A DNA stretch of 64,000 nucleotides from Alligator mississippiensis. Its lineage: Eukaryota > Chordata > Crocodylia > Alligatoridae. Positions 40,201 through 47,685 of the stretch are shown one piece after another. The position numbers were made by a program, and so were the translations under genes. Numbering within the stretch: the stretch's first letter is position 1; each line of letters starts with the position of its first letter. Location: positions 72,421,395 to 72,485,394 of the forward strand of contig NC_081833.1 in NCBI RefSeq assembly GCF_030867095.1, given 5' to 3'. The notes beneath the pieces are model-generated. The model was given only the letters and a program-made list of their open reading frames with translations. It was not told the origin of the DNA and made no database searches.

Positions 40201-43200
40201 CCGTACTCTAGGCTGCGTTGGTCATGGAAAACAAGCAACTATTATATCTCAGGCAGGATTTGAAATTCATAGGCTCACCCTCTTACCCACTGTCAACTTG
40301 ACTGCGAGACAATTTTCTCACTTCCCCTGTTTCTCCCAACTTTTCCCCACTGTCTTTCAGTATTACTCCTGCAAAGCCCCACAAATGTGAAGGCCCGCAG
40401 CCACAGAAATGTCTCCTGTGCCTTGTGCCAGCAGAGGGAGGTTTCAGCCATTCTTTGCAGCTGGTCTGAGAAGCTTTAATGGCGAAACTCTTCTGGACTG
40501 TTTTAGAAATAAATGCTTTAGACCTATGTGGACACTGACCTTTTTAGCTTACTAAGTACTGCTTTTATTATTATTTTTTTTTACAGAGCTATTATCTCCA
40601 GGTGTGAAAAGTAAGATTTTTAAAGGCCAAAGAACCTACCGGCTCTTTGCAGGTATTAAGCCGTTTGTCTTGTCATCCCCAAAATATTGCATTACAAATA
40701 GGAATACAGGTTGTGTAAACTTTGGACTGTCTTCTGAATTGGATTACATCTTACGTGGACGTTAAGTTCCAGCACAGAGTGCCATATATAGATTGCTAAA
40801 TATTTCTGTTGTGTGATCACTTGACACACTGTTTAAACTTCTGTCTAAAGTGATATATAATTGCACTTCTGTAGAAGATCCGCCCTGTAGACTGTTTGTT
40901 AGGCATTTGTTACTATGAAAGAATCCAGACAGAAAACCTGAGATTAAGATGTATATAGATAACTGACTACTGTGTTTTAGTAAAGGTCCTATTCAGTTTT
41001 CTCTCATTTTTATTAATTTAAGTATCAGTGCTTCTGTATGTATTTGTGGTCTGTTTTTTGTTGTTTAAGCAATGGGGTGATGCAAATTGTAAGATATAGC
41101 TGTTGACTAATTGTCACTGGTAACATGCAGCTTCGCTAGTAAATAAATCTTACATGGCCAGAAGCATATCTACAATTTGAACAAAGCTGTGCATAGCATA
41201 TTTCATACATACAGGGCAACTTCTGAAAAGTCTTCTAAAATGTGGCTTTGATGTTGATTCCATTGTGTTATTTTGAATGCTCCCATATCAAAGTATAAAT
41301 CCAGTGCCTAGTATGTTGTTTTTATTTTTTGACTATATTGCGAGTTCTGGGAAAAGTTGTATTCATTAACAAGCACAATAAAGATGTTCTTTTCTGCTTG
41401 TGCTGTTAAATGCGTATTACTTTAAAAAAAATAGGCCATTTAATTGTAAATTTCTTCAGTAATAAGGATTGGAAGAAGTTTTAAATATTCAGAAGGAGCA
41501 TTTTAATGTTAAACAAGATTTGCACCTGCCTATTTGTATTGGCGTTAGACGGGTGGCTGGGGGCTGGAGCTTCTCACTAAGTCACCTGTTCTGTTCCATT
41601 TCTAGTGGCCTTATGTAATTTTAGGACTTGGATCTAGTTCTAGGACTAATTGGGTTGGGGGGAGGGGGAGGCATTGTACCTCTCGCAGCACAGAGCAAGA
41701 AATACTTCAGCAAAACAAATCTGTCACCTCTAGGGTGCAGAGCATGAGTTGAAACGGTACCTTTCATCGCTGTAAAATGGTGTGCGACATTTCTGGGAAG
41801 GCAAACAAAACTCTGGCTTGCATCCGTAGATACTTCTCAGGTAAATCCCAGGATGTCATCCTCCCACTGTACTCGGCCTTGGTGAGGGCACAGATGGAGT
41901 ACTGCATCCAATTCTGGGCTCCACAATTCAAGAAGGATGTGGAGAAGCTTGAGAGAGTGCAGAGGAGAGCCATGTGCATGATCAGAGGGCAAGAGAAACA
42001 GGCCTTATGATGAGAGGCTGCAAGCCATGGGACTCTTCAGCTTGGAAAAGCGCAGACTTGGGGAGGGGGGGGGAACTGGTGGCAGCTTATAAGTATGCCA
42101 GGTGTGTGCGTCAGGATCTGAGGGAACATCTGTTCACCAGAGCACCCCAAGGAAAAACTTGGGTCATAAAATCCTCCGTGACCATTTTAGGTTGGTCACA
42201 AGGAAAAATTTCTTTACTGTCTGAGCCCGTAAGGCCTGGAATAGACTCCCTCCAGAAGTGGTGCAGGCACCTACTCTGGACTCTTTAAAGAAACGTTTGG
42301 ATGCTTATCTTGCTGGGATCCTTCGACCCCAGCTGACTTCCTGCCCCTGGGGCAGGGGGCTGGACTCGCTGACCTTGCAAGGTCCCTTCCAGCCCTAATG
42401 TCTATGAATTTCAGTCCGCAGCGTTGCCTTTCCAGCACTTTTCATGCGAGCAGTGTTAACTAACGAGATTAATTTTTACATAGTAAAATATGCTGTTTTA
42501 GAATTAAATCATTTCTTTATAAAAATATCACCAGAGATTTTTCTGCTGAAGGACAGCAATATATACCCTTGTATCTCAGGAAAATTTGTGATAGTATCCA
42601 TTTTAAGAACTTTTGAAATACACCCACGTTTAAACGCAGTAGGCAAAGCCTAGCTGGTTTGCCTCACTTGAAGTATACTAACATATATTTGCCCTCATAG
42701 AAGTGCAAACCAAGTCACTACTTAAGGTGGAGTTTTCTTCAGAAAGAGTTGACCATAAAAATGGCTCTCTTTATATTCAGGAATGCACTTTAATGACACA
42801 AAGTGCATACATTTTTACTTTCTTTTTTTTTTAACACTGCAGAGCCCATCACAGTTTATAGAATGAACAGAGTTCTGTTTCCTTTTGAACATTATTATAA
42901 TTGCATGCTAATATTCAGACACTTGCATCTGTGCGACTTCAGTAAAGAATCAGGGCACCAGTGCTTTGTGAGAACAAAATGGCTTGCTATAGGTTGTGCA
43001 CGGAGAACTTGACCTGCTTCTTAGAACACTTGGTGCACATGAGCATAATATCAGAAGGAAGACAGTGTGGCACCGTGTTCAAATTGCTGGAGTGGCAGTT
43101 AACAGACCAGAGCTGTGCCCTGAGCACGTTTGATAAGGAAACTATTGAGAACTGAAACGTGAAACTTCCACAGAGCTCTTTTTATAGGAATAGTCTTCAG

Positions 43201-43680
43201 GTTAGAACTGGACTTAAAGCAAAACCAAAAATGGTTTCTTTTCATAGTGTCGTTATTATGTTTATATGAGAGAAATGTTTTGAACAGAGCGTTCTGGCTT
43301 TGCAGTGTTGCATGATGTCCTCTCTTTGTACGTAAAGACTGGAGGTTTTATGATAAGATACGGAGGAAGGTTGACTTAGTATTTGGTATTGAACCAGCTC
43401 AATGACTCAGAAAGTTTGTGTGTCAGTCAATACTTGCATTCAGACATGGATTTTCTAGTGGGAAGTTAAATCCTGAATTCTTTGTTTTGCAGTTGTGTAT
43501 CATCATGGAAACAGTGCAACTGGTGGCCATTACACTACAGACGTCTTCCAAATTGGTCTTAATGGCTGGTTACGCATTGATGACCAGGCTGTTAAAGTGA
43601 TAAATCAGTACCAGGTGGTGAAGCCGTCTGCTGAACGCACAGCCTACCTCCTGTACTATCGCCGAGTTGACCTGCTGTGA
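4276..43680 (+). CDS. USP10: USP10, ubiquitin carboxyl-terminal hydrolase 10 (coding exons 2-14, 5' partial)
   Basis: USP10 is a cysteine-type deubiquitinase. It is known to deubiquitinate p53, Beclin-1 complex members and stalled 40S ribosomal proteins, and to bind G3BP in stress-granule control. The CDS is the join 4276-4344, 6674-6734, 11662-12687, 20602-20693, 21998-22107, 22662-22717, 26502-26605, 26939-27038, 29596-29776, 34034-34199, 38369-38513, 40587-40652, 43493-43680. It totals 2364 nt, or 787 codons plus stop, and is in frame at every junction. Numbering assumes the seven-residue first exon of human USP10. Visible parts are an FGEF G3BP-type motif (10-13), a PAM2 motif in exon 4, a lysine run before RPPGYYSY, the Cys box [13 protein letters not shown] with Cys419 (human C424), the QEDAEEYL box, and the His box GGHYTTDVF with His745 followed by RIDD. 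Splice sites are GT-AG throughout. I compared it with human USP10 from memory. The identification is firm; the initiator exon was not found. Confidence 0.97.
4345..6673 (+). other. USP10: USP10 intron 2
   Basis: A 2.3-kb intron with donor GTAAGA and acceptor CACGCAG. It contains the short hAT element at 4562-4811. I recognise nothing specific in the rest. The overlapping - strand open frames around 5126-5546 look fortuitous. Confidence 0.85.
4562..4811. mobile_element. Short hAT-type nonautonomous element
   Basis: The left end TAGTAATTCTCAACTGGGG and the reverse-complemented right end CAGTGGATCTCAACCGAATG match the CAGTGGTTCTCAAC-type ends of hAT elements. Flanking 8-mers TTATAGAT and ATGTAGAC agree at 5 of 8 positions, consistent with a decayed target duplication. 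About 250 bp, no coding capacity. Confidence 0.6.
6674..6734 (+). CDS. USP10: USP10 coding exon 3
   Basis: It encodes [20 protein letters not shown] plus the first base of a Gly codon. The human counterpart begins LPPYSGTVLCG, so the start is conserved and the middle diverges. The acceptor is TTTTCCACGCAG and the donor GTAATG. It ends in phase 1, matching exon 4. Confidence 0.9.
7195..7231. repeat. (GT)n microsatellite
   Basis: About 18 GT units, followed by degenerate GT/GGT-rich sequence to roughly 7450. It lies inside the hAT element. Confidence 0.9.
7997..8055. repeat. Short GC-rich tandem repeat
   Basis: A 26-bp unit beginning TTCTGCTGCTGGCTCC and ending CTGGCGCC occurs twice in tandem, with a third degenerate start. 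It lies within the hAT element at 6990-8193. Confidence 0.7.
10214..10440. mobile_element. MITE with CACTTAA-type inverted ends
   Basis: The left end ACAGGTACACGTCACTTAAT and the reverse-complemented right end ACAGCTACTCCTCACTTAAC form imperfect terminal inverted repeats of about 35 bp. Internal phrases such as TTGGATTCCCTTAACATGG match a reptile MITE family I know whose ends read TCCTCACTTAACGT. The copy appears internally shortened. Confidence 0.65.
11140..11353. mobile_element. Hairpin-bearing MITE-like element
   Basis: Two perfect hairpins are present. One has 11-bp arms TTTAGTACCTC/GAGGTACTAAA (11148-11175). The other has 16-bp arms GCTTTAATGCACAGTA/TACTGTGCATTAAAGC (11296-11335). The right edge TTTAGATGTGCCC resembles, inverted, the GGCCACATCTACACG edge of the element at 28417. 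The left boundary is uncertain. Confidence 0.5.
11662..12687 (+). CDS. USP10: USP10 coding exon 4 (large exon: PAM2 motif, disordered N-terminal region)
   Basis: This 1026-nt exon holds nearly all of the disordered region before the catalytic domain. Near its start is the PAM2-type motif [13 protein letters not shown], which in USP10 binds the MLLE domain of poly(A)-binding protein. Next come [18 protein letters not shown], a Ser/Thr-rich stretch, and the conserved [13 protein letters not shown] and YVETKY blocks. It ends ...EDPVAIKIA plus one base of a Glu codon. The donor is GTATAG. Reading through the donor gives only 11 more codons before a stop at 12720-12722. Low-complexity parts differ most from human. 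Confidence 0.96.
14636..14700 (+). mobile_element. CR1 LINE, extreme 3' end
   Basis: GGTCTGGACTAGATGACCTA and GGTCCTTTCCAGCCCTA are the classic final bases of a CR1 element, sense orientation. It is a short 5'-truncated copy. Confidence 0.75.
16028..16132. repeat. Near-perfect 37-bp-arm hairpin
   Basis: The left arm 16028-16064 and right arm 16096-16132 are reverse complements with one mismatch. Both arms start from AAGGCAGGGTAGAGATGCAC and run inward to ...GACTAAGATAC. The 31-base centre (ACACATACATATTAAG and on) is only weakly complementary. The length suits either a small MITE or a miRNA-precursor-like hairpin. The strand of any transcript is unknown. Confidence 0.9.
16195..16870 (+). mobile_element. 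Old CR1 LINE fragment
   Basis: TTTTTATTAATGACCTGGCTG followed by decayed TTTGGTGACAC matches the CR1 reverse-transcriptase region (INDLAD...FADDT). Later parts (GGGTGTTGTATTGGATCATA, GTCCAGTTTTTAGGCAC) fit the CR1 tail. It is heavily diverged, with no intact frame. Boundaries are approximate. Confidence 0.6.
17850..18240. repeat. Possible DNA-element pair, direct-repeat edges
   Basis: AGTCTATACATGCAGGTAAA at about 17860 recurs in the same orientation as AGGCTACACATGCAAATTAA at about 18215. These look like edges of a reptile MITE family. The GC-rich interior differs from the flanks. No target duplication was found. Confidence 0.35.
20602..20693 (+). CDS. USP10: USP10 coding exon 5 (catalytic Cys box)
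   Basis: It encodes [20 protein letters not shown] then [11 protein letters not shown]. The Cys of GNWCYINA is the nucleophile (Cys419 here, human C424). The acceptor is TTCTACAG. The donor reads GTATCCTT, the U12-type consensus, unlike every other donor of the gene. The catalytic box is therefore split by a minor-class intron. Confidence 0.96.
20694..21997 (+). other. USP10: USP10 intron 5, U12-type (minor spliceosome) GT-AG intron
   Basis: The donor is GTATCCTT (20694-20701), an exact match to the U12-type 5' splice-site consensus. The branch-site match TTCCTTAAT (21977-21985) fits TTCCTTRAY exactly and leaves 13-14 bases from the branch A to the end of the AG at 21997. There is no long polypyrimidine tract next to the acceptor. 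The other 11 complete introns of the gene here lack this signature. The intron separates the catalytic Cys codon from the rest of its box. Confidence 0.9.
21998..22107 (+). CDS. USP10: USP10 coding exon 6
   Basis: It encodes [20 protein letters not shown] and then [16 protein letters not shown] plus two bases of a Phe codon. It completes the Cys box begun in exon 5. A U12-type branch site, TTCCTTAAT, lies at 21977-21985, 12 bases before the acceptor AG ends. The donor is GTAAGT. Confidence 0.95.
22108..22661 (+). other. USP10: USP10 intron 6
   Basis: A 554-base U2-type intron with donor GTAAGT and acceptor TTTCAG. A T-rich run sits near 22495-22510. Nothing else was recognised. Confidence 0.9.
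22662..22717 (+). CDS. USP10: USP10 coding exon 7
   Basis: It encodes (F)[18 protein letters not shown] plus one base of Ala, identical to human over [15 protein letters not shown]. The acceptor is CTCATTTCAG and the donor GTGAGT. It lies in the fingers/thumb part of the USP fold. Confidence 0.95.
22772..23436. mobile_element. hAT-type nonautonomous element, 0.67 kb
   Basis: The left end CAAGGGTGTCAAACATATGA and the reverse-complemented right end GGGGTATCAAACTCTTCTGG match the CAGGGGTGTCAAACTC-type ends common to hAT elements. The interior is GC-rich against AT-rich flanks. I could not find a convincing 8-bp duplication. Open frames inside it (up to 199 codons) overlap on both strands and look fortuitous. 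Confidence 0.7.
24042..24774. mobile_element. Fold-back hAT-type element with exact 8-bp target duplication
   Basis: The ends TAGGGCTGTGCGAA and TTCACATAGCCCTA are inverted repeats. Both sides are flanked by exactly TAAAGCAG (24034-24041, 24775-24782). The two halves are near-reverse complements over almost the whole 733 bp, meeting near 24408. For example GTGGTGCTGGGGCGCATGGA on the left pairs with GTGGTGCTGGGGCAGATGCA from the right. No transposase is present. Confidence 0.85.
26502..26605 (+). CDS. USP10: USP10 coding exon 8
   Basis: It encodes (A)[20 protein letters not shown] and then [14 protein letters not shown]. Only two residues of this stretch differ from human (M for V, I for N). 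The acceptor is TTGCTTTGCAG and the donor GTACTG. It ends at a codon boundary. Confidence 0.96.
26606..26938 (+). other. USP10: USP10 intron 8
   Basis: A short 333-base intron with donor GTACTG and acceptor TTATTCAG. I see no repeats or other features in it. Confidence 0.9.
26939..27038 (+). CDS. USP10: USP10 coding exon 9 (QEDAEEYL box)
   Basis: It encodes [20 protein letters not shown] and then [13 protein letters not shown] plus one base. [12 protein letters not shown] is the QDA-type box that supports the catalytic site in USP proteases. The acceptor is TTTATTCAG and the donor GTTAGT. The upstream intron is the gene's shortest, 333 bases. Confidence 0.95.
28277..28416. mobile_element. 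Fold-back MITE
   Basis: AGTAAGTCCTCCTG at the left pairs with CAGAAGGACTTACT at the right. Complementarity continues inward through AAGTGTCCAGGAA/TTCCTGGACACTG and GGTATCCCAGAAGAC/GTCTTGGGATGCC. The arms are about 60 bp with a short loop. It directly abuts the element starting at 28417. Confidence 0.75.
28417..28763. mobile_element. MITE with four copies of a GCTACTGTGCAGTAG palindrome
   Basis: The left edge GGCCACATCTACACGAG resembles the inverted right edge GTGGCTGCATCTATGCAAG. Inside, the near-palindromic 15-mer GCTACTGTGCAGTAG occurs with small changes at 28436, 28479, 28611 and 28651. A copy of the 100-bp module (28506-28602) lies between the second and third. Confidence 0.6.
28506..28602 (+). 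repeat. Module copy 1 of a locally repeated ~100-bp unit
   Basis: It starts CTGATTTCGGAGATGATGGT and ends GCAGACTTGTAGGCAAGCTG plus CAT. It matches the copy at 29131-29232 along its whole length, in the same orientation, with scattered changes. Confidence 0.85.
29131..29232 (+). repeat. Module copy 2 of a locally repeated ~100-bp unit
   Basis: It starts CTGATTTCAGAGACAATGGT and ends GCAGACTCATAGGCAAGCTT plus C. Shared cores include AGTTCTGTCTCTGCATTTTG. It has a few extra bases (GCATG) relative to copy 1. Confidence 0.85.
29596..29776 (+). CDS. USP10: USP10 coding exon 10 (acidic insert)
   Basis: It encodes (K)[17 protein letters not shown], the acidic stretch [19 protein letters not shown], and [18 protein letters not shown] plus two bases. 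The acidic insert and the QTPIT-IFGGHIR block are typical of USP10. The acceptor is TTTTTTCTTAAG, an AAG acceptor after a strong T tract. The donor is GTATAG. Confidence 0.95.
29777..34033 (+). other. USP10: USP10 intron 10
   Basis: A 4.3-kb AT-rich intron. The one thing that stands out is a coding-like - strand stretch around 30916-31263 with similar short stretches just beyond it. The rest shows no recognisable repeat. Confidence 0.85.
30916..31263 (-). other. Unidentified - strand open stretch within intron 10
   Basis: A 115-codon open frame in the - strand. Its residue mix (for example [20 protein letters not shown] and LGYC-like [19 protein letters not shown]) looks more protein-like than neighbouring chance frames. 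I do not recognise the family. Shorter protein-like stretches occur just beyond it, toward 31560. It could be a decayed retrocopy or another insertion fossil, or it could be chance. Confidence 0.25.
34034..34199 (+). CDS. USP10: USP10 coding exon 11
   Basis: It encodes (R)[38 protein letters not shown] and [17 protein letters not shown]. This is the palm region of the USP domain and is essentially identical to human. The acceptor is ACTTTCCATAG and the donor GTGCGT. Confidence 0.96.
35446..35885 (+). repeat. Unclassified interspersed repeat, copy A (interrupted by hAT)
   Basis: Excluding the inserted hAT at 35469-35696, this matches copy B in intron 13 (41288-41476) in the same order. Shared pieces are TATAAATTCAGCGCCTAGT, the T-rich stretch, GTGTTCTTTTCTGCTGGT then CTTAAATGC, and GGCTGTTTAATTGTAATTTTC. 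Confidence 0.7.
35469..35696. mobile_element. Short hAT-type element inserted in a repeat
   Basis: The left end CAGGGCTAGGCAACCCCTGG and the reverse-complemented right end CAAGTGTTGGCAACATTTTT match CAGGGGTCGGCAACC-type hAT ends. GCCT begins both flanking 8-mers (GCCTAGTG, GCCTCTGT). The uninterrupted copy B at 41288 gives the empty site, which fixes the boundaries independently. Confidence 0.7.
38369..38513 (+). CDS. USP10: USP10 coding exon 12
   Basis: It encodes [40 protein letters not shown] and PVDLEISK plus one base. [12 protein letters not shown] is the conserved USP block before the His box. The acceptor is TTTTGTTAG and the donor GTGATG. Confidence 0.96.
38740..39850 (-). repeat. 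Unclassified repeat-like block, possibly an old LTR
   Basis: The composition differs from the rest of the intron. On the - strand an AATAAA lies near one end (about 38790), and internal short tandem repeats occur, as in many LTR promoter regions. I found no clear terminal duplication or internal viral genes, so the LTR reading is weak. If it is an LTR it is an old solitary fossil. Boundaries are approximate. Confidence 0.3.
39049..39145. repeat. 27-bp tandem repeat, 3.5 copies
   Basis: Units start CCTCAGTAGTAC or CCTCAGCAATAT and end GGGTTGG, GGGCTCG or GGGCTGG, at 39049, 39076, 39103 and (partial) 39130. The spacing is exactly 27 bases. Confidence 0.9.
40225..40320 (-). mobile_element. tRNA-derived SINE-like fragment
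   Basis: On the - strand it reads AGTGGGTAAGAGGGTGAGCC and then TTTCAAATCCTGCC. These resemble the A and B boxes of a tRNA-type promoter, spaced as in SINEs. Short and diverged. Confidence 0.4.
40587..40652 (+). CDS. USP10: USP10 coding exon 13
   Basis: It encodes (E)[19 protein letters not shown] then FA plus one base. Human has NKNFKCHRTYRLFA, so this short strand-turn differs modestly. The acceptor is TTTTTTTTACAG and the donor GTATTA. The frame is kept on both sides. Confidence 0.94.
41288..41476 (+). repeat. Unclassified interspersed repeat, copy B (uninterrupted)
   Basis: It reads TATAAATCCAGTGCCTAGTA, a T-rich stretch, GATGTTCTTTTCTGCTTGTG then TTAAATGC, and GGCCATTTAATTGTAAATTTC. 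It parallels copy A at 35446-35885 without the hAT insertion. Confidence 0.7.
41777..42415 (+). mobile_element. CR1 LINE, 3' part, 0.64 kb
   Basis: It encodes the end of the CR1 ORF2 ([50 protein letters not shown]), then the tail GGACTCGCTGACCTTGCAAG and TCCCTTCCAGCCCTAATGTC. It is 5'-truncated, as usual, and frameshifted after about 42000. The tail style is that of crocodilian CR1. Confidence 0.9.
43493..43680 (+). CDS. USP10: USP10 coding exon 14 (His and Asp boxes, C-terminus)
   Basis: It encodes (V)[38 protein letters not shown] and [19 protein letters not shown] then VDLL and a TGA stop. GGHYTTDVF contains the general-base His745, and RIDD holds the acidic partner. The C-terminus matches human except for single conservative changes. 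The acceptor is TTTGTTTTGCAG. Confidence 0.97.
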
Positions 43681-44515
43681 AACTTCCCTCTCTATGCTGC
43701 GTGTGCAAGATACCTGCTTTGTAGAACGCCAACTATCACTAACTTTTTTCCTCCTGTAAATGCTCTTTTGAGTGAATCCTTTTTTTTCCCCTTGCAACTA
43801 TGGGATAAAGTGAAAAAGGAAACTACCTTGGGGTTTGTGCACAACATAGCTTGTGTGTTGACGTTTGACTTTATAGAATGAAGTCATTTGGTTGAAAGAC
43901 TCAGTCTCGTGAATCTCACAAAATAATGAATTAAGGCTGAATCCTAAGATGATAAAAGGGGATTTGAATTCGATTCCCACCTTCTAATTGCGTAGTAGAA
44001 GAAAACCCTGCACCAGCAACAAAACTTGTAGATTTCTGTGAAAATAAGTTTTATCTTTACTTAAAGCACCCTTTGCTTCCCCAATAGTTTTTGATAAATG
44101 GTAACATATGAGCCAGGGAGTATCAGGAGGAAATGGTCCTGTGTGCTTCAAAACAATGTATAAAAGTACCAAATGCAGAGTTGCTGGTTCCTAATAGGAA
44201 AACACATTTTAATAATTGTGCGATGAAACTGCTTAAGTACACATTGCAGATCAAATATTTGGAGTTAAGATGTTAGTCTATATAGATGGGTGATTGTAAC
44301 TTTATTGCTATTAAGAGATTTCAAACTGCATTTATGCTTCTGTGTACATGAGATTTAAAAAAAATGGGCAAAATAATGAAGATATTTCTTTAAGTCTGCT
44401 TTGTTTAATTTTGCTGTCTGCTCTCCTATAATGTTGAGTTCCTAATTGTACACAGTTTAGTGATATCTAGGAGTATAAAGTTGTCGCCCATCAATAAAAG
44501 TCACAAAGTTGGTTT
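43681..44515 (+). other. USP10: USP10 3' UTR (predicted)
   Basis: This stretch runs from the stop codon to about 18 bases past an AATAAA at 44493-44498. A GT-rich stretch (GTTGGTTTAAAGCTGTGTG) follows the signal, as expected downstream of a cleavage site. The exact cleavage point is an estimate. No open frame of note lies inside it. Confidence 0.7.
44493..44498 (+). terminator. USP10: Polyadenylation signal AATAAA of USP10
   Basis: Canonical AATAAA in the context CCCATCAATAAAAGTCAC, followed by a GT-rich element. It is the first clear AATAAA after the stop codon, giving a 3' UTR of about 0.8 kb. Confidence 0.7.
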
Positions 44516-44777
44516 AAAGCTGTGTGCACGTTTCCTTGACCATGAGCATAAATTTCAACTTTGGGAACTCCAGTCTAAAATTATACGTTATGGTGGCTTG
44601 GAAAACGCTATGCAGCACTCACGCACTGTGACATTTGGCACTATGCAGAGTATAGTTGCGGGAAATTGTTTTTCTATCCTGCAAAATGTTGAAGATTCAA
44701 ACGTTTTTCCTGTTCCACATGGAGGTGAAATTGACTTTTAGCAGGTTTTTGTGGAGAAATCCTTTTTACCCCAAAAC

Positions 44778-45003
44778 AGCCAGTAGCCTTGTGGCTAAGA
44801 GCAGTTCTCCAGGACGTGGAAGACCCAGGTCCAGGTCCTGGTCTGCAGGAGTGACAGCGGGGACTGGATCTCTTGGTTTCAGATGTTCCATTGTGTGTAA
44901 ATATTCACTTGATCAAAAAGCAGCTGGTTGTGTAGCCGTGTGATAGATCACTGGCCTGGTATGGTAGATCTACCTTCAAGTCCCTGGTGTTGTTCAGGTA
45001 GCT
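44778..45003 (+). mobile_element. Two tRNA-like SINE units in tandem
   Basis: Unit 1 reads AGTAGCCTTGTGGCTAAGAG and later GGTCCAGGTCCTGG (44781-44850). Unit 2 reads TGTAGCCGTGTGATAGATCA and later CCTTCAAGTCCCTGG (44928-44985). Each has the A-box/B-box spacing of a tRNA-derived SINE head. They may be a dimeric SINE or two separate insertions. Confidence 0.55.
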
Positions 45004-47685
45004 TAGAAACTCAAACCTAGTTCTTCCATATGCCTGGTGAATGCTTAAACTCGGTTCCAGAGCAGATGCATTTTTGGTTTGCAGATGCGTCTCTCTCTGA
45101 TTTTGGCCAGAAAATTTCTATTAAACTTTGTCAACAAAATAAGGGGGTGGAGGGAGATGAAAAAGGTCCTGTCTGGCTCTGAAGCTTGTAAGCCCTATTT
45201 TGAGACTTCAGTGCTGCCTCTTTCCTCCTGGGGGTTATGACACACAGTGACATGATGGTGACAGAAGCACAGTTAAAATCCAGTTAGAAGCATTGATTTT
45301 TTTTTTTTTTTTTAAGGTAGCATCAGACCAATTCTATCAAAGCATTAAAAAGAAAGAAAGAAAAGCTTTATTTTTTTTCTGCCTTGTTTTTGAAAGGGAA
45401 GTAACTGCATTTTATTTATAAACCTTAGACACTTGCATTCCAATAAATTCCCAGGACACTCTTACTTTCTCTGAGATAGGTAGGGCTGCTGGTCTCAATC
45501 CCATTTTCTGTGCTGCCTGCTGTCTTTGGAAAGATCTCTCTACATGAACATGCAAGAAGATTCTCTTCCCTTTGAATCTGTCTACATGTTGAGAGCTTAG
45601 TCCTTAACATGAGATCTGGTGTTTTTGTGGTAGCTTATGAGTTTTCTCAATAAAAGAGCAATAATTAAATGGCAGCTTGACTTTATGAAGGATGCCCTCA
45701 GCATCTGCTTCAGAGGCAGCGTAGGAGTAGTTAATTACAGTTGCATCATTCAGAATATCTCCTAGGGCCCGATCCAAAGGAGCGCATAATTTTTTTTCAC
45801 TGATAGCTATTAGGCTCTGAGATCTATGTGGGCACTTGGAGAGGAGCATTAAAATTTCAAATTTCAGCTTTAAGAACTGTTAATGCTTGCTGAGTCGATA
45901 GAGCTGTGATTTGAGATTTCAGCTGAGAGAATTGATCTCGAGTCGGAGAGGAGGTTGAAAAGAACGCAGTCCCGTGGATCTCCAGCAATACTGTATCTTT
46001 TTTTACGTAAAATAAAAGTTTCAGCTACTAAATGTTTCCTTCATTAGCTGCAGGTGTTTTACAAATCACTCGTTAGTCAAATGATTCAGTGTCATTAGAA
46101 GAGAATCTTATTTTAGATTATATAAAAGCAAGTTATGTCTATCCTATATCATTTGCCACAATAGTAGGGATGCGAGCCAATATGTTCGCCCTACCTGAAG
46201 GTTTGCATTTGGCTGGTCTGCACTTTGCATCTTGAGCTGTCAGTTATTGCTGTGTGTTGTTTCTTTGGTAGTGGGTATCTCCTGAAGCCAGAAATGGGGG
46301 TGTCTTCTGATCTTCATATACACCATGTGCATGATGAGTGCTTTGGATGCAAGTTAACATGTGAATATTCATTTGAGTTCATCCCTAAATTCCAGCAAAG
46401 GTTTGTCAAAATTGAAACGTGTGGTGAAGACAGTTTGTTTTCATAGACATTCCACCAGAAACTGAGTCATTTTCTATCAAAAACTTGCATTTTTTTTCCT
46501 CCTTGAACAGCTTGTGTTATTGCTGGAGTGCCCAGGCTCCTGCCTCCTTGCTAGGTAGATTGCCACAGAGCTTGGAGCTATTGGAGAGCCTGCTTGATGG
46601 GTTTGCTGCTTCAGTTTGCCATTAGGTAGACTTCTGGAGCTGGAGTGACAAGAGCTGGGCAAAGGATAGCAATTGTTTAAATTTTTATAATTTAGTAATT
46701 GCTGCAAATCAGAATGAAGCCAAATCTTGCAACCTCTCTGTGACATCAAATAATTGTCCTTTACCTTGCTATAATGCTTATTATTAAAGTCCCAATTTAT
46801 TACAACTAACATCTAGGTTCGTCAAACCAGTATTACATTTGCACAGTGGTAGAGATGATTGTGCAAAAGAATGTTACAACGAGGGGCAAGAGACCGAAGT
46901 ATTTAATCTCTGCTCCTAACAGCCGCAAGTGGTGGTCTTATCTAGGTAGCCGTGGCTCTAGGGCCTGGACTTGTAGCGACGCAGTTGTACACGGTCACCT
47001 CCCATTTAGCCACCTGCAAGGCTTGCAAACGTGTCTAATATTGAACATCTCCAGTTATCCAAACTACCAAACACTCCAGAAACCGTTACTGAGATTGGCA
47101 TGTTTTGTTGTAGCTACAGGCAAACAAATGGTTTTATGCGTTTCATTGTTAATGGAATAGGCCAGAGCGGACAACATGAGCAAATTATGTACAACAGTGC
47201 ACCAGCTATCCTAGAAGTCTTGGCCTTGCATGTTTGTGGCATGGCTACAGCCAGAATTAGATCACAACCTCCGTGCTCATAGCTATTGAGGAAAACAGTG
47301 GTAACTGTCAAACACTTCTGAACATCTGGTCTCTCAGCCGCAAGTCCTGAGATTCCATGCAGCCGTTCCATTTTATATGCATCTTTGAGTTATAAAAACA
47401 TGTTGGCTATTAAAAAAAAAAAAAAAATGATGCCATGTGCGTCCTTGTAAATTGTCAGCATTCTTATGACTTCATTCGTTTCTAGAGCCAATGCCCTAAT
47501 CACTTTGTTTTTAAAATAAATCATAGGCTTTGTAACCGCTTTCTACCGTTCCATCCCCCCCCAACCTCAAATTTAGAGAAAGTAGCACAACATCAATATA
47601 AATACGGCCTAATGGATTTTAATTTGTTGTGCTTTATAAAACAGAACTTGTGTGTACCTACTTTGGAAAATGCTCAAGTTTACAC

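Larger units (their letters stand above)
38514..40586 (+). other. USP10: USP10 intron 12
   Basis: A 2.1-kb intron. It holds an unclassified block (about 38740-39850) with a 27-bp tandem repeat, and a SINE-like piece on the - strand near 40225-40320. Confidence 0.85.
40653..43492 (+). other. USP10: USP10 intron 13
   Basis: A 2.8-kb intron. It holds repeat copy B (41288-41476) and a CR1 3' part (41777-42415). I recognise nothing in 42416-43492. Confidence 0.85.
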
